From the NCBI RefSeq assembly GCF_902833225.1, contig NZ_CADFEI010000014.1, positions 124,001 through 188,000 on the forward strand: DNA of 64,000 bases, given 5' to 3'. Below the pieces are notes generated by a model that was not told the origin of the DNA, ran no database searches, and worked only from the letters and a program-made list of their open reading frames with translations. The position numbers and the translations under genes are program-made. This DNA comes from Burkholderia sp. BCC1644. GTDB taxonomy: Bacteria > Pseudomonadota > Gammaproteobacteria > Burkholderiales > Burkholderiaceae. Positions 42,565-51,393 of the stretch are shown here, in pieces (within the stretch, counting starts at the first letter, position 1; each line of letters begins with the position of its first letter).

Positions 42565-43998
42565 TCACGCCTCCCCCGCGTGCGCCCTCGCCCGCACCTC
42601 GGCAAACGACGTATCGACGAGCAGCCGCCCCGTATCGAACACCGTTTCGAGCGCCTCCTCCCACTCACCTTCCAGCGCACGGTCGTCCCATGCAACGGGC
42701 AGCGTCACGGTCCGATACTCGCCGGTGCGGCGATTGCGGAGCAGCGTGAGCCTCCCTTTCTTCGAACGCTTGCCCTGATCGGTGACCGGATCCTTGCGAA
42801 CGTCGTGCCACACGCCGCCGCGCCGGATCGCCGAGCACTTCATCGCAAAACGCTGCGTATCGCGGTTCACCTGCTGCAGCAACGCGCCGCCCATGCCGAA
42901 CACCACATTGCCGGCCGCATAACCCGCGTCGTCGAGTGCGGAAAGGATCGCGTCGATCGACAGCTCGTCGACACCGTCACCCTGAATCACGCGCACGCGG
43001 TTCAGCACGCGCCGCCCCTTTCCATTCACGGTCGAGCCGAACGACGCGTCGAGCGCGCGCACGGTCTGCATCACGATCGCCACGGGGTCGCCCGAATCGG
43101 GACGCACGACGAGCGTCGCACCCGAATCGATCACGGCCTGCCGAAGCTCGCCGCCCCACAGATCGAGCGCAGCAAACAGATCGTAGGAATCCGATACGAC
43201 CGACACGATCGCGCCGGGCAAACCGAAGCGCGCAATCATGTTCCGGTACGCATCGACCTCGCCTTCGCGCCCCCACGACGTGATCGTGCTGTGCTCGGCC
43301 GCCGGCACCGAGTACGCGGCCATCGACTCGCGATAGAAGCGGTTCGCGGCCAGCACGCCGAGCACGGTGTCCGAGCCCATGAAGTTCACCAGGTGCGCGG
43401 CGCCGCCGATCGCGGCCGATTCCGCACTCGATACGCCGCGCGCGCCGAAGTCGTGCAGCTTGAACGGCAGTTGCGCGAGATCGTCGTCGGTCTTTTCGAG
43501 GAAGCGGCGGATCGTCTGCCGCAGATGCCAGCTGCGTGTCGCGACCGTCACCGGATACCAGACGCGCAACAGCATCGTCTCGAGATACGACGCAAGCCAG
43601 AACACCTGCGGATCGTCGCATTCGACGGTCATCAGCGCGTTGTGCACCGGCACGATCGAGCCCTCGGGCACCGCGCGGATCTTCACCGGCAGGTAGCCGT
43701 CGTAGCGCTCTACGATGGTGCGCCACCCGGCTTCGTTGAACGGCTCGCCGTGTACCGTGAAGAAATCGCGCGCTTCGTCGATCATCGCGTGCGTGACGGG
43801 CTTGCACAGATATTCCTTCAGCAGCATCTGCAGTCCGAAGAACACCGTGCGGTCGTAGCGGCCGCCGCGCGATTCGACGTACGAGAACATCGCCTGCGCG
43901 TCGGGCGGATATTGCAGGAAGTGCGAAGCCTTGTAGGAATCCGTATTGAGGATCGGATTGGCGAGAACCGCGGCAAAGCCGCCGAGATCGTTTTGCAT
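42565..43998 (-). CDS. nadV: Nicotinamide phosphoribosyltransferase
   Basis: A 477-residue NAMPT homologue: nicotinamide plus PRPP to NMN. The start LANPILNTDSYKASHFLQYP, the FFGLQMLL segment and the phosphate-site residues in VSVVSDSYDLFAALDLWGGE and LVVRPDSGDP are the family blocks, and the length is right. GAGGAG lies upstream of the ATG. It is the second gene after nadM on the same strand with a 73-base gap that contains a hairpin. Together they form a deamidation-free route from nicotinamide to NAD. Confidence 0.94.
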   Translation of the reverse strand: MQNDLGGFAAVLANPILNTDSYKASHFLQYPPDAQAMFSYVESRGGRYDRTVFFGLQMLLKEYLCKPVTHAMIDEARDFFTVHGEPFNEAGWRTIVERYDGYLPVKIRAVPEGSIVPVHNALMTVECDDPQVFWLASYLETMLLRVWYPVTVATRSWHLRQTIRRFLEKTDDDLAQLPFKLHDFGARGVSSAESAAIGGAAHLVNFMGSDTVLGVLAANRFYRESMAAYSVPAAEHSTITSWGREGEVDAYRNMIARFGLPGAIVSVVSDSYDLFAALDLWGGELRQAVIDSGATLVVRPDSGDPVAIVMQTVRALDASFGSTVNGKGRRVLNRVRVIQGDGVDELSIDAILSALDDAGYAAGNVVFGMGGALLQQVNRDTQRFAMKCSAIRRGGVWHDVRKDPVTDQGKRSKKGRLTLLRNRRTGEYRTVTLPVAWDDRALEGEWEEALETVFDTGRLLVDTSFAEVRARAHAGEA

Positions 43999-44027
43999 GG
44001 CTAGAGCTCCTCTAGGCCGTTGAAGTG

Positions 44028-44048
44028 CCGCCGCGTCTGTCGCGGCGG
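44028..44048 (-). promoter_or_regulatory. Intercistronic hairpin between nadM and nadV
   Basis: CCGCCGCG and CGCGGCGG form a perfect 8-base stem with a TCTGT loop in the 73-base gap between nadM and nadV. It could attenuate, end part of the transcript, or stabilise one cistron. Confidence 0.5.
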
Positions 44049-44071
44049 ACGGAATGCGGGGAATCAGCGGA

Positions 44072-45112
44072 TCACAGCTTCCCCAGGAAGTGATAGGCGA
44101 TGTCGAAGTGATCCTCGAACATCACGTTGCGCATCTGCGCGAATTCGTTGAGCGGCACCCAGCGCGCCTTGTCGGCGTCGTCGCTGCCCTTCACGCGCGG
44201 CAGCTCGCCGGTCGGAAAGTTGAACAGGCACGCGTGCGTGATCGTGCGGCCGCGCAGCGAGCGCGTCGGGTGATCGAACACCTGGCGATCCTTGATCGAG
44301 CCGCGCAGCACGGGCTCCGGCAGCTTGAGGCCGGTTTCCTCGCGCAGCTCGCGGATGCATGCGGCATCGAGCCGCTCGTCCTGGTTCACGAACCCGCCCG
44401 GCAGCGCCCACAGGCCGCGGCCCGGCTCGCTGCGGCGACGCACGAGCAGGATGTGGCCCGAGTGCACGACCACCGCGTCGACCGTCACGAACGTGACGGG
44501 ATACGGTGCGGCCGCCCACGCCTTGCGATACGCGGCGATGAATTCGGCTTCCGACTTCAGCTGCGCGAATTCCGGCTGCGTGCGGAAACGCTCGAGCCAG
44601 CCGAACACGGGTTCCGGCACGGCCCACTGCACGAAGCTGTTGGTGCGTTCGGCGAAATACTGGTCGCGGATCTCGGTGGCGGAAATGTCTTCCGTCGCAT
44701 CGACGTCGACGAGTTCCCATTGCGGGAACATCCGCAGGTAATACGATGTGGCGTCCTTCTCGTGGCCGATCAGCCCGACCTTGCGCTGTGCGACATCGCC
44801 GAGCGTGACTGCCACGGCCTCCTGCACCCAGCGCACCCAGTCGCCGTCGTTGTACGTCGAATCCTGCAGCGGCGCGATCGTCACGCGGTCGCGCTCGGAC
44901 GCGTCGAGCAGCGAAGCCAGCATCTGGCGACGCTCGTCGAACGAGAACGGATCCTTGATGGTGCGGGGCTTGTCGGTCGACCCGATCAGCACGCACACGC
45001 GCTCGGCCCGGCTCAGTGCCGACTTCAGCACATTCAGGTGACCACGATGCGGAGGCTGGAAACGACCAATGAAAACGAGCGCGTCGAAGCGCCGGTTCTG
45101 TTGCGTACTCAT
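44072..45112 (-). CDS. nadM: Bifunctional NMN adenylyltransferase/Nudix hydrolase
   Basis: A 346-residue two-domain protein. Residues 1-180 are a NadM-type adenylyltransferase (FIGRFQPPHRGHLNVL with the H-x-G-H motif; ISATEIRDQYF) that makes NAD from NMN and ATP. Residues about 195-346 are a Nudix hydrolase with box GGFVNQDERLDAACIRELRE followed by ETGL, which in similar fusions cleaves ADP-ribose. GAGGGAG lies upstream of the ATG. Followed by nadV, it completes nicotinamide salvage. The fusion suggests NAD breakdown products are recycled too. Confidence 0.94.
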   Translation of the reverse strand: MSTQQNRRFDALVFIGRFQPPHRGHLNVLKSALSRAERVCVLIGSTDKPRTIKDPFSFDERRQMLASLLDASERDRVTIAPLQDSTYNDGDWVRWVQEAVAVTLGDVAQRKVGLIGHEKDATSYYLRMFPQWELVDVDATEDISATEIRDQYFAERTNSFVQWAVPEPVFGWLERFRTQPEFAQLKSEAEFIAAYRKAWAAAPYPVTFVTVDAVVVHSGHILLVRRRSEPGRGLWALPGGFVNQDERLDAACIRELREETGLKLPEPVLRGSIKDRQVFDHPTRSLRGRTITHACLFNFPTGELPRVKGSDDADKARWVPLNEFAQMRNVMFEDHFDIAYHFLGKL

Positions 45113-45303
45113 GAGGCTCCCTCAAGAGATTGAAACGCTCCGGGTCTGTCCCGAAGGGTTGGAATGAATCCTAGGGTAAATCCCGGGGTGCGTCAATCGC
45201 GCCCATTCGAGCACACGCTCGACTTGACGAAGTCTGACGAAACGCAGGTTATTGGCGGGTTACACTCGATTTCATCCTAATCCGCGCCGTCGCGCCCGCC
45301 ATC

Positions 45304-45756
45304 ATGAGGATCTCAGTCAGCCGGACCGTCGGCGTCGATCGCAGACGCCTCTTCACGTGGTCGCAGGATTACGCGCGGCGGCTCGTGTGGGACAGTTTCC
45401 TCACCGACGCCTACCTGCTCGACGGGACCACGGCCAACGTGGGCGTCGACGCGTTCTGCCGCAGCCAGTCGGGCGCGACGATGGTGTCGCGCTACATCTC
45501 GTACCGCCCGCCGCAGGTTGCCGCCGTCGAAATGGTCGAAGGTCCGAAGGTGCTCGAACGCTTCAGCGGCAGCTGGAACTTCACCGAGCACACGCCGGGG
45601 TCGACCGAGGTGAAGTTCACGTACAACTTCCGCGTCCAGCCGTCCTGGCTGCGCTGGCTGCTGGAACCGCTGATCGGCGCGTTCTATCTCGTGCAGACGC
45701 GCCGGCGTCTCGATTCGTTCAAGCGCTGGGCCGAAGCCGAAGCACTGCCGCGCTGA
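45304..45756 (+). CDS. SRPBCC-fold (polyketide cyclase/COQ10-like) protein
   Basis: A 150-residue single-domain protein with the pattern of the START/SRPBCC lipid-binding fold (SRTVGVDRRRLFTWSQDYAR at the start; SWNFTEHTPGSTEVKFTYNF; long carboxy-terminal helix FYLVQTRRRLDSFKRWAEAE). Such proteins bind ubiquinone, lipids or aromatic ligands. There is no signal peptide and only a weak ribosome site. It is divergent from nadM with a 191-base gap, and no functional link is evident. Confidence 0.75.
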   Translation: MRISVSRTVGVDRRRLFTWSQDYARRLVWDSFLTDAYLLDGTTANVGVDAFCRSQSGATMVSRYISYRPPQVAAVEMVEGPKVLERFSGSWNFTEHTPGSTEVKFTYNFRVQPSWLRWLLEPLIGAFYLVQTRRRLDSFKRWAEAEALPR

Positions 45757-45903
45757 CCGGCGCGCGCCGAGCGCCGCGCCATCGGATATTTGCCAGATTC
45801 GCCGAACCCGGGGAAACTACGGGCCACCGTCATCCCGACGGCACGCCCTGACCGAGAGAACAGGGCGCGCTCCCTGTAACGGCATCGACACAAACACAAT
45901 CCG

Positions 45904-46791
45904 ATGAGCCTGATATCCCGATTCTTTGGCCGCAAGGAAGAACCCGAAAACCCCGTCGCGCTGGTCGCGGCGCCCGACGTCGAGAATCCGCTGAGCGTGA
46001 CGGTCGTCTTCGACGGGCCGCTGCAGGTCGACATCGCCGCGCTGACGGCCGCGCTGCGCGCATACCACCCGAGCATGAAGCAGGCGCGCGTCGAAACCGA
46101 GCCGACGCTGGAGCAGGTATTCGGGCTCGCGGGCTGGGGCAACCACGTCGTCCGGCTCGTCGGCTTCGATGCGCCCTATCCGTCCGACGCGCTGGAAGCA
46201 TGCGTGGCGCCCGCCCACTACGGACAGGACCTGAAGCAGCAGGTCCGTGCGAGCCGCAGCCACGTGATCCTCTACTACGCCGGGCACGAAGCGAATCCGC
46301 TCGACCAGTATGTCGCGCTGGTGGCCGTCGCCGGCGCGCTGGCCGAGCAGAACGGCCTCGCGGTGCTGAACGAGCACGCGCACACGTCGCTGCCGGCCGG
46401 TGTCTTCAACGCGAAGGAACTCGGCGACGAAAGCCTCGAAGTGCTGCGCGACTTCCCGCTGAACCTGTTCTTCTGCGGCTTCGTGAAATACGAGGTCGAA
46501 GGCGTCGAAGGCGTGTGGATGCGCACCTATGGCGCCGACGTGTTCGGCCTGCCCGATTTTGCCGCGCTCGCGGCAGGCCATCACGAAGGCGAACGCTATT
46601 CGGGCATCTTCAACAACGTGATGCATTACCTGCTGGAAAGCGGTGCGCGGATGCACGCAGGCGAAACGATGCAGATCGGCGCGGAAACGTTCATGAAGCT
46701 TCGCGAACCGCTCGAGCACGAGTATTACCTTCAGGGTCCCGCGCAGGTGCTGGTAGCCGAGCTGATCTCGGCGGACGAAATCAACCGCTGA
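45904..46791 (+). CDS. DUF4261-type protein
   Basis: A 295-residue soluble protein. Residues about 30-240 alternate strands and helices (VTVVFDGPLQVDIAALTAAL; HVILYYAGHEANPLDQYVAL), and the carboxy-terminal segment RTYGADVFGLPDFAALAAGH resembles DUF4261 domains, which are found in some bacterial toxin-immunity and stress loci. The first 20 residues are basic/polar (MSLISRFFGRKEEPENPVAL). Function unknown. Weak ribosome site. Confidence 0.7.
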   Translation: MSLISRFFGRKEEPENPVALVAAPDVENPLSVTVVFDGPLQVDIAALTAALRAYHPSMKQARVETEPTLEQVFGLAGWGNHVVRLVGFDAPYPSDALEACVAPAHYGQDLKQQVRASRSHVILYYAGHEANPLDQYVALVAVAGALAEQNGLAVLNEHAHTSLPAGVFNAKELGDESLEVLRDFPLNLFFCGFVKYEVEGVEGVWMRTYGADVFGLPDFAALAAGHHEGERYSGIFNNVMHYLLESGARMHAGETMQIGAETFMKLREPLEHEYYLQGPAQVLVAELISADEINR

Positions 46792-46903
46792 AACACACGT
46801 TGATGCACGGCGTGCGGAGTCGAGCGTTCTCGAACCACGCGCGCCGCTGCGTCAGATGACGGCTGCGTGACAGCCGCCGGCCCCACCCGATGAGGAGATG
46901 TCC

Positions 46904-47692
46904 GTGTTCGGCATTCGTCTTGCCCTCACGCTGGCCGCGATCGGCCTCTCGTTGCCGGCCCATGCCGACAGCATCGACTGCTCGCGCGCGAAGACGCGCA
47001 CCGATCGCCTGATCTGCGGCGACAAGGCGCTCGTATCGGCCGACAGCACGCTGTCGAACACCTACTACGATGCAGTCGGCATCGCCGCCGACCAGCAGGC
47101 CGTGATCCAGTCACAACGAGCATGGCTCACGCAGCGCAATGCCTGCGCCGACGCGGCGTGCATCGCCACCGCGTACCGCGACCGCACGGCGGCGCTGAAG
47201 CAGGTGAAACACGCGGGGTGGAAAACCTATCGTGATCCGGCGCTCGGTATCTCGTTCGAATACCTCGCGAACCGGCAGGTGAAGAAGCCCTGCCCGGAAG
47301 GTGGCGGCGACCATTGCGTCGCGATCGTCGGCCGCAACATGACCTACAGCAGCAGTTTCATCTCGTTCGAGATCGTCGACGGCGCGCTGGAGCCGGTCGC
47401 GGAAAAGGAAGCAGGATTCGTGAAGCAGGACGACGGCAAGCGGGTGACGTCGTTCGGCCCCGGCATCCCGCAGGAAGTCGAGCGCTTCTCCGGCCCCGGC
47501 TGGCACGGCATGCGCGCGACGATCACGTGCGGCATCAGCGATCCGGAAACCGGCTTCCATGCGGCCGGCGGCGAATGCTACTGGGCCGTGCTGAGCAACG
47601 GCAAGCGCTCGGCCGTCGCGGGAACGCAGGGCATCGTCGGCACCGACGACGCGACGATGCACAGCGTGTCGACGTTCCGGTTCGACCGCTAA
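46904..47692 (+). CDS. Secreted LprI-like (DUF1311) protein with C-terminal extension
   Basis: A 262-residue exported protein. Signal peptide to about residue 21 (LSLPAHAD), then a Cys-rich LprI/DUF1311 domain (IDCSRAKTRTDRLICGDKAL; WLTQRNACADAACIATAYRD), the fold found in lysozyme inhibitors such as LprI. An extra domain of about 150 residues (YRDPALGISFEYLANRQVKK) of unknown function follows. GAGGAG touches an ATG at 46898, so the GTG 6 bases later is the better start. A similar but shorter LprI-like gene lies at 55997. Confidence 0.8.
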   Translation: MFGIRLALTLAAIGLSLPAHADSIDCSRAKTRTDRLICGDKALVSADSTLSNTYYDAVGIAADQQAVIQSQRAWLTQRNACADAACIATAYRDRTAALKQVKHAGWKTYRDPALGISFEYLANRQVKKPCPEGGGDHCVAIVGRNMTYSSSFISFEIVDGALEPVAEKEAGFVKQDDGKRVTSFGPGIPQEVERFSGPGWHGMRATITCGISDPETGFHAAGGECYWAVLSNGKRSAVAGTQGIVGTDDATMHSVSTFRFDR

Positions 47693-47742
47693 CGGGAGCG
47701 TCACGGCGTTCGCCCCCCGGATACGCCTCTCCGGGCAGCGAA

Positions 47743-47760
47743 GCGTCATCGCGATGACGC
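47743..47760. repeat. Perfect 18-base palindrome in a convergent gap
   Basis: GCGTCATCGCGATGACGC, an exact palindrome without a loop, in the 170-base gap between convergent genes. Being loopless it suits a dimeric protein-binding site better than an RNA hairpin. Confidence 0.6.
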
Positions 47761-47862
47761 CCCGGCGGCATGTCGCCATGCGTCGGCAATGATGAACTCA
47801 CCCTTTCCGGCCCGATCCGAAACGGCCGCCGCACCCGCCGCGCCGCCCGGGCCACATTCGCA

Positions 47863-48249
47863 CTAACGTGCGCCATCCCGCCGCAACGGGAACGTCTCCG
47901 CACCGGCGTCGCGGCGCAACGTCACCTCCGTACCGGTCAGCCATCCTGACGATTTCAGGATCGGGCGCGCCACCGCATACAACCGATCGGCGCTGGCGCC
48001 ATACAGGTACAGATAACCGTCGTTGCCGTCGCGATGCAGTTCGGTCTCGCCCAGTTCGCCGGCCCCTGCCTGCTTTACCGCACGATCCAGCCGTTGCTCC
48101 AGCGCATGAAGGCGCGCATTGTCCTTCTCGTCGTAATCGAAGTGAACCATCACGACCGGCCCCGGCGGCTTCGGCGGCACCTCGGCGGCAGCGTGGCCGG
48201 CGAGCAGCACCCAGCCGAGCAACGCGGCGAATCGGATTCTGTCGAGCAT
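47863..48249 (-). CDS. Small secreted protein, last gene of the AdoMet-decarboxylase operon
   Basis: A 128-residue protein with a signal peptide (MLDRIRFAALLGWVLLAGHA, cleavage about residue 22) and a mature domain of about 105 residues, starting EVPPKPPGPVVMVHFDYDEK and continuing LHRDGNDGYLYLYGASADRL. No family is recognised. A GTG at 48279 overlaps the speD-like stop (GTGA) and would give a 10-residue longer amino terminus; that overlap argues for coupled translation whichever start is used. Periplasmic; probably a partner in the envelope polyamine system. Confidence 0.78.
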   Translation of the reverse strand: MLDRIRFAALLGWVLLAGHAAAEVPPKPPGPVVMVHFDYDEKDNARLHALEQRLDRAVKQAGAGELGETELHRDGNDGYLYLYGASADRLYAVARPILKSSGWLTGTEVTLRRDAGAETFPLRRDGAR

Positions 48250-48275
48250 ATCGATAAGGGAGGTAAAACGCCCGC

Positions 48276-48659
48276 TCACGTCGCCGCGCCGCCGCGCGCC
48301 ACCTGCTGCCGGACCTGCGCCTGCGTGCCGAGCGCAGCCGCAATTGCATCGACCGCCTCGGCCGCGCGCGCCGCGCCGCACATGAACGCGTCGACGGCCG
48401 CGAAGCGATGCTCGGGCCACGTATGGATCGTGATGTGCGACTCGGCGAGCAGCACGACACCCGTCACGCCATGCTCGCCGCCGAAGTGATGGAAATGCGC
48501 GCCGATCACGCGCGCGCCAGCCTGTTGCGCGGCGTCGGTGAGGATCGTTTCGAGCCGCGCGGCGTCGCGCAGCAGCGCCGCCTCGATGCCGGCCAGGTCG
48601 GCGAGCACGTGCGAACCGAGCGTCGCGCGCGGCGGCGCGATCCCGTCGCGCGCGGTCAT
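48276..48659 (-). CDS. speD: S-adenosylmethionine decarboxylase proenzyme
   Basis: A 127-residue pyruvoyl enzyme of the small bacterial (SpeH/SpeD) class that makes decarboxylated AdoMet, the aminopropyl donor for polyamines. The self-cleavage site is E73-S74 in LAESHITIHTWPEH; Ser74 becomes the pyruvoyl group. The catalytic Cys94 is in AFMCG. The amino terminus GSHVLADLAG is family-typical. Its ATG overlaps the stop of the small Gly-rich protein (ATGA), and its stop overlaps a GTG of the next gene. It is paired across the locus with a membrane spermidine-synthase-like gene. Confidence 0.92.
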   Translation of the reverse strand: MTARDGIAPPRATLGSHVLADLAGIEAALLRDAARLETILTDAAQQAGARVIGAHFHHFGGEHGVTGVVLLAESHITIHTWPEHRFAAVDAFMCGAARAAEAVDAIAAALGTQAQVRQQVARGGAAT

Positions 48660-48805
48660 TTGTGCGACCCGTACGACGAGTAGCCGCTGCGGGCCGACGA
48701 GCTGCCCCATCCGCTACCGCCCGAACCGCTGCCGCCGATCGATGCGCAGCTGAACAGCGTGACGACGATCAGGCCGTAGATGCCGTAGAGGATGTACCGG
48801 ATCAC
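48656..48805 (-). CDS. 49-residue Gly/Ser-rich membrane peptide
   Basis: A tiny protein starting with GTG (reads MIRYILYGIYGLIVVTLFSC), one hydrophobic segment at residues 3-20, then a Gly/Ser-rich tail (GSGSGGSGWGSSS, ending YSSYGSHK). The Cys at about residue 20 could be lipidated, though LFSC is not an ideal lipobox. It overlaps the preceding DUF4178 stop (GTGA) and the following speD start (ATGA), so it is very likely a real, coupled gene. No family recognised. Confidence 0.75.
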   Translation of the reverse strand: MIRYILYGIYGLIVVTLFSCASIGGSGSGGSGWGSSSARSGYSSYGSHK

Positions 48806-50316
48806 GACTGTCCCCCATCCGATGCAAAACCCTTCCACAGCCACTCGGGCAGCCACAGCACCAGCAGGCCGACCAGCACATAGACGGTACGGCCGCTGAA
48901 CGAGAACAGCGAACCCATGTTGAAGATCACGAGCAACGCGCTGAACACCCACGGCAGCGGTGCAAAACTGTGGGGACTCTTCCCGCCGAACAGGCCCGTC
49001 GATGCGGCTGCGCCCGAAGCAGCCGCCGCGGCCGTCGCAAGCGCCGGCGTGCTGAAACGTTCGGCGAGCGCGCTGCCCGACAGCGGCCGTGCGCGCGACC
49101 AGACGATTTCCGCGTCGCTGCGCTCGCGCGTCAGCTTGTCCTTCTGCCAGCCATAGTCGATGATCGACGTGCGATCGCCCACCTGCACGCGCCAGTTGAA
49201 CGCGCCGACCACGTAGACGACCTCCGAGTCATATTCTTCGCGCAACCGATAAGTCTTGCCGCCGTCGGTCACGTCGGACGCGCTGCCGATCGTCGGCCAT
49301 TGGTCGAGCACCTGCACGCGTTCCCAACGCCCTTCGCTCTGCACGAGCCACAGGAAGCCGCGCTTCGGGTTCAGCAGCAGGTATTCGTCCCAGGTCTCGT
49401 CGTCGCCCGGCACGCGGCAACGCATCATGCCGATCACCGTGTACTTCACGCCGTCGAACGTGCCGATCGCGCCGAGTTCGAGCGCGCCCTTCACCGAGTC
49501 GAGCTTGCGCTGCGCCGCGAACACGGTCTGCTGCTCGGCCGTGCACTGCACGCCCGCGTGGCAGCTTCCGCATACGACGTAGTCGGCCACGTTCGGCAGG
49601 TACGACAGCGGCGCACCGCAGCTCGGACATGCGAACGGCACCATCTCCGCGCCACGCTTCTCGCGCGTGTCGTTTTCGGTATCGCGCAGCCCGGTGAACG
49701 CCAGCGCGTCGAACTCCAGCGCTTCACCCGTATAGACGGCCGGGCTGCCGCCGTTCGAATCGGCATCGGAATAGTCGTAGGTCGCGAATGCGTTGCCGGT
49801 CCGCAGATCGACGACACGCGCCTCCCAACCCGCATCGACGCGGAACGGCAATTCGCCGTCGCCGCCCGTGCAACGCGCGGTGCGCACATCCGACACGAGA
49901 AACGCGCGGCCGCCGTGGTCGATCCGCATGCCCGGCTCGAGCGTGCCGAACGCGGGCCATGCGCCGCCGGACGCGTCGTCGGGCTCGCGCACCGTGACCG
50001 CGTACTGGCCCGACGCATCCGACAGCCAGCCGAATGCGCCGTCGTCGAACACGACGTACCACTCGCTCCACGCGCCGGCGTCGTAGGTCATCTGGATGCG
50101 CCCGAGCACCGTGAAGGCGCGCTTGCCGTAGCGGCCGGCCGTACCGATCTGGATCGGCGACGCATCGTCGAGCACCGTGGCGAGTTCGCCGATCCGCTCG
50201 ACATCGGCGCCGCGCTTGAGCAGCGTGCTGCGGCAGAACGCGCAGACGGCCATCACGGCCGCCGCCGAGCGAAACTCGACCGGCGCGCCGCACTGGGGGC
50301 ACGAGGTACTGAACAT
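48802..50316 (-). CDS. DUF4178 membrane protein with two zinc ribbons
   Basis: A 504-residue protein. Two zinc ribbons (CPQCGAPVEF with a second Cys pair CAFC at about residues 6-28; CPSCGAPLSY with CGSC at about 230-256) each precede a DUF4178 domain with beta-rich repeats (ASPIQIGTAGRYGKRAFTVL; KYTVIGMMRCRVPGDDETWD). Two membrane segments lie at the end (PLPWVFSALLVIFNMGSLFS; TVYVLVGLLVLWLPEWLW). DUF4178 genes co-occur with spermidine synthase, DUF350 and SPFH/virion-core-like genes in other bacteria. Coupled to the downstream small gene. Confidence 0.85.
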   Translation of the reverse strand: MFSTSCPQCGAPVEFRSAAAVMAVCAFCRSTLLKRGADVERIGELATVLDDASPIQIGTAGRYGKRAFTVLGRIQMTYDAGAWSEWYVVFDDGAFGWLSDASGQYAVTVREPDDASGGAWPAFGTLEPGMRIDHGGRAFLVSDVRTARCTGGDGELPFRVDAGWEARVVDLRTGNAFATYDYSDADSNGGSPAVYTGEALEFDALAFTGLRDTENDTREKRGAEMVPFACPSCGAPLSYLPNVADYVVCGSCHAGVQCTAEQQTVFAAQRKLDSVKGALELGAIGTFDGVKYTVIGMMRCRVPGDDETWDEYLLLNPKRGFLWLVQSEGRWERVQVLDQWPTIGSASDVTDGGKTYRLREEYDSEVVYVVGAFNWRVQVGDRTSIIDYGWQKDKLTRERSDAEIVWSRARPLSGSALAERFSTPALATAAAAASGAAASTGLFGGKSPHSFAPLPWVFSALLVIFNMGSLFSFSGRTVYVLVGLLVLWLPEWLWKGFASDGGQS

Positions 50317-50325
50317 GCGGGATGT

Positions 50326-51366
50326 TTACCGGGTGAGCTTCGCGAGGATCTCGGCCTTCGCGCGCGAATATTCGTCTTCGGTCACGAGGCCCTTGTCGAA
50401 CAGCGCCTTCAGCTGTTCGAGCCGCTGCACGTAATCGGCGCCTTCCGCCGGTGCTGCGGCCACCGGCGCCGCAGCGGGTGCGGGCGGAGCGGACGGCGCC
50501 GGTTGCGCGGCACCCGCGATCTGGCCGGCCATCGCCTGCCCGATCGCCGCGCCGGCAGCAAGCCCCGCGCCGACCCCGGCGATGCCGCCCGGGTTCTGCG
50601 CGGCGAGCGGAATCGCCTGGGCGGTCTGGTATTGCGTGGCACGCGCGAGGTCGCCGGCCATCCCCGCGCCGATCCGCAGGTCAAGCGCCTTCTGCAGTTC
50701 CGCCGGCAGCGACACGCTTTCGACCGCGAACGCGTCGAGCGCGAGCCCGTAGCGCGTGAACACCGGCGCCAGCGCCTCGGCGACGCGCTGCGACAGCAGC
50801 GACTGGTTCGCGGCCATGTCGACGAACGGCACGTCGGCCGAGCCGAACGTCGTGCTCATCGCGGTCACCACCAGGTTGCGCAACTGCTGCTCGAGATCGT
50901 CGACCGTGTACTGCGCGCGCGTGCCGCTGACCTCGCGGTGGAACGCGCCTGCGTCGACGATCCGGTACGAGTAGATGCCGAACGCGCGCACCTGCACGAA
51001 GCCGAATTCGCGATCGCGGATCGTCACCGGCTGCGCGGTGCCCCAGCGCCGGCCGAGCTGCAACCGCGTGCTGAAGAAATAGACGTCGGACTTGAAAGGC
51101 GACTGAAAGAGTTTGTCCCAGTTCTTCAGGTACGTGAGCACCGGCAGCGTGTTCGTTTCCAGCGTGTACAGCCCCGGCTGGAATACGTCGGCGACCTTGC
51201 CTTCGTTGACGAAGATCGCGACCTGCGTTTCGCGCACGGTCAGCTTGCCGCCGTACTGGATCTCCTGGTCTTCCATCGGATAGCGCCAGGCCAGCACGCC
51301 GTCGGTGTCTTCCGTCCATTGCAGGACGTCGATGAACTGCTTGCGGATGAATGAACCCAGACTCAT
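50326..51366 (-). CDS. SPFH/virion-core-like protein with C-terminal SHOCT
   Basis: A 346-residue protein resembling the YdjI/virion-core type SPFH proteins (MSLGSFIRKQFIDVLQWTED; VNEGKVADVFQPGLYTLETN; VQVRAFGIYSYRIVDAGAFH). The carboxy terminus, after an Ala/Pro linker, is a SHOCT-type helix (LEQLKALFDKGLVTEDEYSR). Such proteins form membrane-bound scaffolds. There is no signal peptide; it is probably cytoplasmic at the inner membrane. 9 bases separate it from the DUF4178 gene. Confidence 0.87.
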   Translation of the reverse strand: MSLGSFIRKQFIDVLQWTEDTDGVLAWRYPMEDQEIQYGGKLTVRETQVAIFVNEGKVADVFQPGLYTLETNTLPVLTYLKNWDKLFQSPFKSDVYFFSTRLQLGRRWGTAQPVTIRDREFGFVQVRAFGIYSYRIVDAGAFHREVSGTRAQYTVDDLEQQLRNLVVTAMSTTFGSADVPFVDMAANQSLLSQRVAEALAPVFTRYGLALDAFAVESVSLPAELQKALDLRIGAGMAGDLARATQYQTAQAIPLAAQNPGGIAGVGAGLAAGAAIGQAMAGQIAGAAQPAPSAPPAPAAAPVAAAPAEGADYVQRLEQLKALFDKGLVTEDEYSRAKAEILAKLTR

Positions 51367-51393
51367 GTCGGTCTCCTCGAAACGCGTGGCGCG

